Part shown: positions 35,570-44,006 of the stretch, in pieces | Layout: each line of letters begins with the position of its first letter | How positions within the stretch are numbered: position 1 is the first letter of the stretch | Source: Glossina fuscipes | Taxonomy: Eukaryota; Arthropoda; Insecta; Diptera; Glossinidae | DNA length: 64,000 nt | Direction of reading: 5' to 3' | NCBI RefSeq assembly: GCF_014805625.2 | Contig: NW_023998605.1 | Location: 559,302-623,301, forward strand | Translations under genes and position numbers: made by a program | The notes under the pieces: generated by a model | Database searches by the model: none | Seen by the model: the letters and a program-made list of their open reading frames with translations, nothing else | What the model was told of the DNA's origin: nothing

Positions 35570-37060
35570 ACGTTTATAGACCCATTAGTACTAGATCTAT
35601 TGCTGGCTCTAAGTATTTTGTGAGTTTTTGATCTCTATTTCTAAAGTCAAAATCGGAAGTCGTTGAAATTTCAACTCGTTGATAACGCAGGAGAATACAT
35701 TAATATCCATATTTGGAAAGAAACGTTATTGTTAGGCAACGTATTGCTCCATATACTCTACAACAAAATGGGGTTGCTGGGGTGGCCTGGTAGGCCACGT
35801 CCGGTTAGTACTGGTAAAGCTGGAAAACCAAGGAAAGTTTGTAATGAATTATGTTTACTTGAACAAACACTTTGCAGCAAACATAAAGACATACGGGTAG
35901 AAGCTTCACTAAAGAAATACACATCACTGGTTCTAAATGGTTGTTTGCTATAAAACGAAATAGACAAGACAAAATAGAGCGTTCAAAGGCTAAAGCCTGT
36001 ATTCAACAAATCGGCATGAATTATCAAGAAGCTTTTTCTCCTTATTATAAGAATGCTATTCACATTGGCTGTGTAATGGAAAATTCTTTTACATCGATGT
36101 CACAACAACTTCCTTCAACGGCGAAAGTTGTGATGAATTTTGCCTGAAACAGTCTGACGACATCGAAAATAACAAACATCCTGAAATCGCTTTATTGATT
36201 AAAACAAGCAGACAAAGGGCCAAATTATTAACATAATGGTGATCTCAAGAAATTAACCTTCATAGCACATCGAAATAAACTTTGTTTGTGCAACTTGAAT
36301 CGGAACGAGAATATAGTTTTAATCGCCGTCTTTGTTGACGATATTGTAATTGCTTGCAAGGACAAGCAAAAAAGGAATTTGAAGCATTTTGAAATGGAAC
36401 ATTGTAAACCAATTTCAACGCTCTCTCTGAGATACAACACTCTTCCAAACCACAAACCACTCGTGTCATAGAAACGCAAACAAAATAAAAATGTTGCGGG
36501 GAGAACTTTTCTGAACTTTTGTTTATTTTCATAGAACAAGTTGCAGTTTTTGTTCATTTTCATCGAAAAGTTGATGTTTATTTATACAAAATTTTGCTAA
36601 TTCTAGAATTGTACATTGATACAACGAATCGATGTTGAGCTATTTGTGAGAATTAGCATTGAAAGACTGCTCAAGCGCTTGCAAGCTATGTTGTTGGACG
36701 TGCACAACGGAAGACGGATCCACAAATGAAACGTATTTCGGCTCTAAACCGTGTTTTATGTCTTGTGATTCGTACCAAAGATTGAAAATCAAATTATGTA
36801 CAGAGTAGCGAAATAGTCGGAGAATATGTTGATCATTTACAGGTTTCATGTTTCGGAAAATGTGCTGTAACGTGGGTATTTAAAAAACAATCCTCAGTTG
36901 CAGTCAGTAGCACGAAGTACATGGGCATAAAAAACTTTAAAAGATTGAAAAACATTTTAGAGCTCAAAGTTTGTGCTTCTGTTGTAAATTTACTAAAATT
37001 TCTTCTCGTGCTCCTTGATTTCTTCCAGCAACTCTATATCCATCCAATCCGGCAGCACAA
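35570..37060 (+). pseudogene. Ty1/copia Pol remnant (integrase, RT, RNase H)
   Basis: In shifting frames the order is: YRPISTRSIAGSKYFVSF (start of the integrase core), VDNAGEYIN (the D..GEY block), RPRKVCNELCLLE, FAIKRNRQDKIERSKAKAC (the W.(F/Y)K.K(R) block opening RT), GMNYQEAFSP (the GxDYxExFSP block), KSLY then stop then LKQADKGPNY (the K(A/S)LYGLKQAPR block with Gly lost), AVFVDDIVIAC (the YVDD catalytic block) and MEHCKPISTLS. At 36,885 it continues with KQSSVAVSSTKYMGIKN (RNase H, with EAEYMAL decayed). Stops and frameshifts occur throughout. No LTRs could be placed. Confidence 0.8.
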
Positions 37061-37759
37061 TTCGATATTTTTGATGTTTTTTTAGATGTATGGCTAACCA
37101 CGAAGGCACATCCACTAACATTCTGGCATGAAAAGGGTTCAAACTACCTGATATCAAATGACGAAATTTCTATATCACGAATCTGCGGAAAAATGGGCTG
37201 CCGTAGCCTTAAATCGCTTAAATCAGCACGAAATCTAAATATAAAGTCTCTGGTTTTATATTTTACAAACCAAAATAAAAAACAAAATACTAATACAAAA
37301 CTTGAATAATTTAGCTTCAAACAAAGCATATCTCGGCAAAATAAATATTCGTCTTAATTGAAAGCCACAGTTTGGCAGGAATATTTAAGATTAGTCTATC
37401 TCAAATCAACATCCCAACAAAAAAAAAATTAAATAATAATACTTAATATGAAACGTGTCTCTTTGCATGGATCTTTTTTTGGTGCGTTTGGAGATGTCCT
37501 CAGATTGTACAGCCTCGCTATTAAAAAACCAAATAAACGGTCAGTGATCGACGTACGTTGTCGCAATTGCAGAAATTATTGGAAAACACTTTCACAAAAA
37601 AGGTACAATTTCTAGATATATTTTTAAAACCCGTCATAAAATGCTTGCTATATATTTAACTCACTGGCATCCTGGAGAACGAAGTAGGCCGTGATAAATT
37701 TATAAAATTTTTGGGATTGTTTGCTACAAGGTTTCAGTATTGAAAGTTTTGAAACTAGT
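37061..37759. other. Unassigned DNA left of the LTR retrotransposon
   Basis: AT-rich with no supported gene. The left border of the LTR element falls at its right end but cannot be fixed to the base. Confidence 0.4.
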
Positions 37760-38058
37760 GAGACACGATTCGCTCGTTAGGTGGGGTATGGGGTGGCGCA
37801 CGTGTGAAGGGAAGTAGGGGGACCCTGGACAGATACCGACGGACAAAGGATGGACCAACAGACGACGTACAGCACGGACATCACAATATGACTTAAAATA
37901 TTACATAGTATAAATAAAAGACCTTTGTTATTACTTTTATTTTACCTTTTTTATTTTTTTTTTTCTGTATTTGTTTGTTTTTTTTGTAATGCGGCGCAGG
38001 GGGCAAAAAAGTATGAAAAAAGAAAAAATTTGCAAACCGCTCTACCGCGAGCGTTACA
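37760..38058 (+). repeat. 5' LTR
   Basis: The core from TGGGGTGGCGCACGTGTGA through GGACAGATACCGACGGACAA, TATAAATAAAAG (TATA-like, about 37,909) and GTAATGCGGCGCAG matches the 3' LTR. The end is fixed at GCGTTACA (38,058), as in the 3' LTR; the PBS follows 5 bases later. The left limit is approximate because the two copies diverge. Confidence 0.85.
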
Positions 38059-38063
38059 ATAAG

Positions 38064-39454
38064 TGGCGCCCAACGAAATACGAACTGCCAAACAATAATT
38101 GAATTTCTAATTTTGTGATTAAGACCAACGTTGGTCATTACAATAAATGGCGCCCAACGAAATTAAAACCCAAGAAACGGGAATTTCCATTTTAATTTTT
38201 CAATGCACGGTGGTGGCTACAATAAATGGCGCCCAATGAAATTAAAACCCAAGAAACGGGAATTTTCATTTTTCAATACACGTTGGTCGTTACAATAAAT
38301 ATCGCCCAACGAAATTAAAACCCAATACAGCATTAATTTAATTTTAATTTCGTATATTTTAATCCATTTTTTTTTATATGAGTTGGTCGCACGTGACATG
38401 GCGCCCAACGTAAAACTGGAGCAAGGGGATTTTTGTGGTCGGTCTGAAGCAAAAATTTCCTTACCATTTCAATGCTCAGAGTTTTTACAAATAAATATTT
38501 TTTTTTCCCTTCTTTTTTCAATACAAGTTGGTCGCACAATAAATGGCGCCCAACGGAATTCGGACTCTCTGAATTTAATTTTGAATCAGTTTTTTTGGTA
38601 ATATACGGTGGTCGCCCACTGCAAACCGGACACCAACATCGATATTTATTTTATTTTCTTGATATTTTGGTTGCTCATTACAAAAGAAAATGGGACCCAA
38701 TGAAAATATGAACCGTTTAAATTTAATTTCAATATAAGTTGATCGCGCATTACATAAATGGCGCCCAACGAAAACCGACCTATTGATTAATATCACCAGC
38801 AGAGATTATTGTAATTATGGATTTAATTTTTAATATCCAACGAAATCCGGACAAATTGTTAATAATTAATTCAGTGGTAATTTCCAACGGAATACGGGCC
38901 GAAATAACTGACAACAGGGGACTTTTTGGGCTCGGGCGAAGCGAAAATTCCTTTGCAAGAATTTCTATGGTTGTTTTACATAAATATTTCGATGATTTCC
39001 TTTTTCTTGGTAAGCGGGTTACAACATTACAAGTAGTACCCAATGTAAAAGGAAATCCAGGAAACACTGATTTCAATTTCAATTGTCATTTTCATTTAAC
39101 TTCAACTTTGAAGAGGACCCAATTAATTTAATTATTTCAACTTAATTTCAGTTAACTTTGATCGCATTATAAGAAATGGCGCCCAACGGAAACCCAACAG
39201 AAAATTAATTTAATTTTGTTTCACAATATAAGTTGGTCGCGCATTGCATTAATGACGCTCACCGAATTTCGAACCGGATAAGTAATTCTTTCATAAAAAT
39301 GTTTTCAATGAATGTTGGTCGCGTTACATTGATGGCGCCCAACGTAAAAAGAATCCCGATTCTTCACACTTTTGATAGTATCTTTTTAACATAAATTATA
39401 TTAATTTTTTTTTTTGTAATAACGTTGGTCGCGTTACATAAATGTCGCCTAACG
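38064..39454 (+). repeat. Tandem leader array of LTR-end/PBS-like units (about 14 copies)
   Basis: TGGCGCCCAACG, the complement of the 3' end of fly tRNA-Lys(CTT) including CCA, occurs at 38064, 38148, 38399, 38544, 38759, 39177 and 39333. Near matches lie at 38227, 38300, 38691, 39253 and 39443, with more eroded forms near 38610, 38838 and 38884. Most units are preceded by GTTGGTCGCGTTACA-like sequence and ATAAA, i.e. a copy of the last bases of the LTR (GGCCGCGTTACA) plus spacer, and followed by GAAAACCCGG-like sequence. Clear unit spacing is mostly 70-145 bp. Only the first (38064) stands at the true LTR edge. Confidence 0.9.
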
Positions 39455-39479
39455 CAATGTAAACCCGTGTATCCTTAAG

Positions 39480-39998
39480 GTGCACTTAAGGTTGTCTGTC
39501 GGTTTTTTTTTGAAAAGAAAAAAATGCCAGGGAGTTCGCCAAACTGCTATCGCAGTTGTGTTGCCGAGGTGCAGAGCTGTTGGACAGGGCGGCAGTGATA
39601 GGGTGGTAACGGGTGTCGGGGCAGTCAGGGGTACCTAACATCGGGGCATACCCGGTGGGTCCCAGGGCCGCTGACACCTGCGGTAGGGGTACTCATTGCT
39701 CGAGCTACGGCTTAGAGTCCGAGTGATGAGTATCTTGGGAGAAGAAGGGGGGTTCCTGTAGGTTACGCCCATCAGGTCGTGCAAGCAAAGCATGATGAGG
39801 TCGATCGTTCAAGAGAAGGGGGAAAAGTCGACTGTTGTGGGATCTGTGAAGAATAGTCGGGGGGAGTAAACTGAACCTCGGGCGTCCACCCGCACAGTGC
39901 TCCGCTTCAGTGGAGGTATTAGTACAAATTATAACAAAAAAAAAAAGCAAAGCCCTTATTTATACAGCATATACATTTGGTTTTTTATATCTGCTTAA
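39480..39998 (+). other. GC-rich untranslated leader before gag
   Basis: This is a G-rich stretch of about 450 bp between the PBS array and gag, with no long frame on the plus strand. Its position and composition suit an RNA leader with packaging or translation signals, but I cannot assign any motif. Confidence 0.5.
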
Positions 39999-40975
39999 AT
40001 GGTAACTATAATAATATTAGTACTCCCGCACATCAGTCTCCAAACAGACCAGCGCAACCAGCAGGCAGAACAGCCAATGACTAGCGATGAGAACGCCCGA
40101 AGACGAAACGTAGACTTAAATCGCTGGCACTTAAAATTCGGTGGTTCAGGCAAGGGTCTCACGATTGAGAAGTTTATCTTCAGAGTAGAACGCCTCAGGC
40201 AGCAACAGCAAATAAGCCACGATGAGCTATTCACCGAGTTTCACTGTTTACTGGCCAGTCAAGCAAGCAAATGGTACTGGCAGCTGCTGGAAGACTGAGA
40301 AGGAGACTCCCCGTTCAACTATTTTGCCTTAAAAGCTGAGCTCCTCAATCAGATTCAGATTACGAACTAATAAGGGAGGTCGTGAAGCGAAAGCAGCAGC
40401 AGTCAAAGAACTTCGAGGACTACTACGCCAAGATACACGACCTGACCTTCCGCTTGCGGAGACAGATCCCCGAAACGGAGTTGATGAAAATTATGGAATC
40501 GTACCTTAAGCCCAGCCTAGCAACGCTCATCTTTACCACCAAGGTGGAAAGCTTCGCCGAACTCAAGGCAGAATGTAAAAGGGCGGAGAAGCTGCTAAAA
40601 GAAAACAGACCTAGACCAAGCATGATAAAGGTAAAGACAGACAGCGTGAGGATGGTGATGCTCAAAGAAACGGTAGTAGGTGGGCCAACACCTACAATAC
40701 AAATAAGCGTCAGGAAGAGCGACGCCAGTTTCAACCTACAACGTCACCTGCAGGCCAGCCGAAGCAAGCTGAAACGCCCATAAGGACAACGCGGGATCAC
40801 CACATTTCCAGGCAAGCACCAGCGGTCGCAGTAAATAGGGCGCAGAATATCTCCTTTCGCCACTACCGTTCCATCTAACCTTATGCTATGTTTGTGGTAG
40901 GCCAGGGGATTGCTTTCTGAAAAATCCCGCTGAAAGCGTGGTATGTTTTGTGTGCAGCAAGAACGAGAGCTATTG
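39999..40975 (+). pseudogene. gag of the LTR retrotransposon
   Basis: The frame begins near 39,999. NRWHLKFGGSGKGLTIEKFI and then FRVERLRQQQQISHDELFTE, followed by LASQASKWYWQLLED, match the capsid (retrotrans_gag) layout of insect LTR elements: K(F/W)...G....EFL.RVE.LR..., then A..W(Y/F)W. A TGA at 40,296 and a frameshift break it; it resumes as SDYELIREVVKRKQQQSKNF and then EDYYAKIHDLTFRLR, through ELKAECKRAEKLLKENRPRP. Nucleocapsid-like CYVCGRPGDCFLKNP and CFVC pairs lie at 40,885-40,960 in another frame, with the zinc-knuckle His replaced. Gag would form the particle. Confidence 0.75.
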
Positions 40976-41750
40976 CGCGCTACCACCATCGGAAAACATC
41001 AGGCGGGCGAGGCAAACCGGGAACCCTGCCAGACGAGACACCACCCGGAACAACAGCAGTAACAATATTACGGATGGAAGGGAGATGCGAAGGAAAACCA
41101 ACGGAACAAGACGCCACCGCACGTAGAAGCTTTGTACAGAGGATCGCAGACTACCAACGAAAACACCGCGGAGTTTTTAGCGCCGAAATTCGAAACAGAC
41201 GAGCGCTCACTAGGAAATACAGAAAGATTCTTGTGCTGCGCCAGAGAAGAAAGGCTTATAAGAGATTTCAGCGAACGGAAGTCTCAGCAATTGTTACCCT
41301 GGAGCACGATAACAGGATGTTCGCTCGAACTAAAACTGACAACACCGAAATAGCCGCTCTGTTGGACACAGGAGTCAGCGTTGTGGAGCAGGAGCAACAA
41401 AAATTCGTCGAGAGTCGAAAACACAAAATCGTAAAGCTTCGAAGCCAGCATGTCCGAACGGCGAACGGGGATAAAACACCGGTATGCGGGATCATCACCC
41501 TACCAGTCGAGTGGGAAGGGGAGACTAGGAACATCGAATTCTACATAGTACCGAAGCTGCGGCAACAGTTCTACTTCGGCGTAGATTTCTGAAAGACCTT
41601 TGGCTTATCCTTCGCCACCAAAGCAGACACCATTAATTCCTCTAATAAATGCCAGGTATTCGATGGTATAAGCCAAGAAGACGATAACTCCAAGAATCAC
41701 CGAAATTCATCACTTCAACTGACCGGTGTGAAGCACAGCTCCCTAGATAA
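40948..41750 (+). pseudogene. Retroviral-type aspartic protease and start of pol
   Basis: The open frame to 41,592 contains EIAALLDTGVSVVEQEQQKF (the catalytic DTG is intact), then RTANGDKTPVCGIITLPVEW and YIVPKLRQQFYFGVDF, the usual ending (L..(Y/F)(D)...G.DF). A TGA at 41,590-41,592 stands where pol normally reads DFW..FG; the same frame continues KTFGLSFATKADTINSS to about 41,758. Reverse transcriptase should follow but does not. The dimeric protease would process Gag-Pol. Confidence 0.75.
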
Positions 41751-41759
41751 AGGCAAGAA

Positions 41760-42836
41760 ATGATTTCTACGCAATATCTTGAAAAGTTCAGCGAATCTAT
41801 TGAATTCACCTCATCAATATCACCGTTACGCAATCATCTTCAACAACAGCAGCAGCTTCAGCTTTACAACGCTCAAACGATAAAAGCAGCAGCAAGTCAC
41901 CACAATAAGCTATTGCCTTTTTCGATAGCTATTAGCTACAGTGCTAAATATAATAATCACAACGAATTGGCGGGACGTACACGCGTCAACAAAAATTTAA
42001 GTAGTCAAAACAATATGCGAAGATCTCCAATGCTTCATCCACCTGCAACTACTGCAACAACAAACCAATATCTTCATCAATCACAGAAACAGCGGCAATA
42101 TGAATACTTGACACCGAGTCGTCATCCGCATCAGCAGCAGCATCATCACCATCGCCATAACGTACGAAATCAGCAACAATCGCCTTCAACTACACAGCCT
42201 GCCGGCAACAGTACTACAGGCCTTAATTTAAGCACAGATGTCATGGTAACTACAACAGCTCAATGTAGTAAATCCTATTTTCACCCACATCGAATTCGTA
42301 CACAAACCAAATTTCAGCAAATCTATTATCAAACAGCTACTCAGCAATGATAAATAGTGAATTCGAATTGTCTACTAACACGGATGATGGAAGTGGTAAT
42401 GATGGCGAACCTGATGGCAGCATTAGCCTAACACCTTGGGACTTGGCCACGGAAGCGTTAAAAGATTCACATCCTATAGATCGCGGACGCTTGCTAAGCT
42501 TGTTGCAAAGAATTTTAAATGAAATTCAACACTATCGTAGATGAAATCAACAACTCAAAGAGTTGCTCGACTTATGAAATGAACAAATTAGGAAACTTAA
42601 TAACGATTTGCAAATTTGCTGACATCAGCTAGACTCACTTCAGCCAAATCACACATATGATAATGACGTAACTGCGTAGCAGATGCTTTCACGAGTCCTA
42701 CTGGAAAAAAACTCACAACCTTGTGAACCTGGAAGGTATGAGGTAATTTCGAAGAAAACAAGTACAAGAATTACTAACCATTCAAACCAGAATGTGGAAC
42801 TGCTGATGAAGCGTGAATATTGCCAGACAAACAATT
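41760..42836 (+). pseudogene. Host-like Gln/His-rich plus coiled-coil coding segment inside the LTR element
   Basis: Immediately after the protease, an uninterrupted 196-codon frame (41,760-42,350) is rich in Gln, His, Ser and Thr (runs such as HQQQHHHH), typical of fly regulatory proteins and unlike pol. After a one-base shift at 42,347 it continues as an acidic stretch (TNTDDGSGNDGEPDGS), then TPWDLATEALKDSHPIDRGR, LLSLLQRILNEIQHYRR and, across in-frame stops, NQQLKELLDL, NEQIRKLNNDLQIC and HQLDSLQPNHTYDN, with strong heptad character. Five in-frame stops follow (about 42,541, 42,574, 42,619, 42,676 and 42,841). It looks like a captured or inserted host coding sequence that has since decayed. 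I do not recognise the parent gene. Confidence 0.55.
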
Positions 42837-42938
42837 GTCATTAACAAAAATTTTGGAAGGATGCTAGGGGTACACCACCCCAAAGATATTTTCTCCATTT
42901 GAGACCTCTTGAATACACACCTTCGAAGCACAGGCACC

Positions 42939-43013
42939 GCCCGGCTAGCTCAGTCAGTGGAGCATGAGACTCTTAATCTCAGGGCGTGGGTCAGCGTGTC
43001 ATAGTTGGTTGGT
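42939..43013 (+). pseudogene. Degenerate tRNA-Lys(CTT)-like sequence
   Basis: GCCCGGCTAGCTCAGTC followed by a D-loop variant, GAGCATGAGACTCTTAATCT and CAGGG matches the first 46 nt of fly tRNA-Lys(CTT) with about two changes. The anticodon CTT is at 42,972-42,974 and the stem TGAGA/TCTCA is intact. The 3' half aligns only roughly (CGTGGGTCAGC, then GTTGG), with single-base losses that destroy the T-arm and B box. The A box (TAGCTCAGTCAGTGG) is preserved. Probably not a functional tRNA gene. Confidence 0.75.
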
Positions 43014-43158
43014 CCGCGTACTATTTGCCGTAAACATTCCATATCGCTAGCGACATCGTAGGGAGTCAGTCGGTCTCTTTTTGCCGTATTAAGACATGCC
43101 GTTGTGCAAGATCGCATGATCACAAAAAAAGCGGCTTACCGCTATGCACAAGAAGATC
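43012..43158 (+). repeat. Dispersed 'GTCCGCG' repeat, copy within the LTR element
   Basis: It shares with 53,891-54,023, in order, GTCCGCG, AGGGAGTCAGTCGGTCTC (GGGGGTCTGTCGGTCTGC there), GCAAGATCGCATGATCACAA and GCGGCTTACCGCTATGC. It begins just after the tRNA-like sequence. An A-rich stretch follows at about 43,195-43,225. Confidence 0.65.
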
Positions 43159-43699
43159 AATTCCATTCCATTTAAAAGCGCTGATGAAAAACCAAAAGGA
43201 GATGAACGAACAAAAAAAAAAAAGACTATATCTAAAAAATTTTTTAAAATAGTTTTCTATATTGGACACATTAAAGTGAAAAAGTTAGAGGGGACATTTT
43301 TTTTTTGTTTATGTGTAAAGAAGGCAAAATAGCGCTCAAAAGCTTACAAGTTTGGAAAATAATGTCTAATAATAAAGGAAAAATAAATTATTGGCTAGAA
43401 CTGTACAACTGAACTTATATATTTAAATACAATAAAGAAAAGGCTACGAAAAAAAAGAACTTGCTTGAAATTGCGGTTTGGGCTTATCCTCGATTGAATG
43501 CCAACAGCATTGGAAGGAAAGAATCGAAAAATTTTACAGTTGCGGCTATTCTCAGGGAGCTAAATGGCCAAAAGAGTAAGTTCTTCACTACTTGCAGAAA
43601 TCACCAAGCTGTCACCGACTCCAAGGCTACCAACTTATAAGAGAATTGCAAGGTATTGTTTTAGTTAAGAGAAAAAAAAAAACAAATATGAATAATTAA
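43159..43699 (+). other. 3' internal region of the LTR element
   Basis: AT-rich sequence with no coding motif. A purine run (AAGAGAAAAAAAAAAACAAA, about 43,668-43,687) just before the 3' LTR is a candidate polypurine tract. Confidence 0.4.
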
Positions 43700-44006
43700 A
43701 CAGCGTATCTCACCGCTGAGGCTAGGTCTGGGGTGGCGCACGTGTGAGGGGAAGTAGGGGGACCCTGGATAGATACCGACGGACAAAGGATGGACCAACA
43801 GATGACGTACCGGACGGATATCACAATATGACTTAAAATATTACATAGTATAAATAAAAGACGTTCGTTATTATTTTTATTTTACCTTTTTACTTTTTTT
43901 CTCTATTTGTTTGTTTTTTTTGTAATGCGGCGCAGCGATCAAAAAAAAATTAGAAAAGAAAAAACATGCACACCACTCTACTGCGAGCGAGTTAGGCCGC
44001 GTTACA
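43700..44006 (+). repeat. 3' LTR
   Basis: Matches the 5' LTR from about 43,728 to its end GGCCGCGTTACA at 44,006. It contains the TATAAATAAAAG stretch (about 43,849) and GTAATGCGGCGCAG. The end carries eight bases (AGGCCGCG region) that the 5' LTR lacks. It directly abuts the jockey fragment that begins at 44,007. Confidence 0.85.

Larger units (their letters stand above)
37760..44006 (+). mobile_element. LTR retrotransposon (tRNA-Lys primed), about 6.2 kb, lacking visible RT and integrase
   Basis: Two direct LTRs of about 290 bp (around 37,760-38,058 and 43,700-44,006) flank an internal region: PBS array (38,064-39,454), GC-rich leader, gag (39,999-40,975), aspartic protease (40,948-41,750), then host-like coding sequence (41,760-42,836), a tRNA-Lys-like sequence (42,939-43,013) and a dispersed repeat (43,012-43,158). 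The LTRs differ at roughly one in twelve to fifteen positions by eye over their alignable core, so it is not a recent insertion. The gag and protease part is visibly richer in G+C than the host DNA. No YxDD RT block, RNase H or integrase HHCC/DDE is found between protease and 3' LTR, and no env. Frameshifts and stops disable gag and protease. A relative lies at 55.4 kb. Confidence 0.85.

Noticed and set aside
38064..39454. CRISPR-like array of short repeats with spacers
   Set aside because: The repeats equal a tRNA-Lys PBS and copies of the LTR end, spacing is irregular, and the context is a fly LTR element.
39486..39950. Genes on the minus strand in the GC-rich leader
   Set aside because: Short frames of 63 and 81 codons with no motif, antisense to the retrotransposon leader.
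42939..43013. Functional tRNA-Lys gene
   Set aside because: The T-arm, B box and acceptor 3' strand are destroyed by substitutions and single-base losses.
43012..43225. A tRNA-Lys-headed SINE formed by the tRNA-like sequence and the following repeat
   Set aside because: The other copies of the repeat (53.9, 61.4, 62.7 kb) start at about the same point without any tRNA head, so a fixed SINE structure is not supported here.
37760..44006. Endogenous retrovirus with env
   Set aside because: No signal peptide, fusion-peptide or transmembrane envelope-like frame lies between the protease and the 3' LTR.
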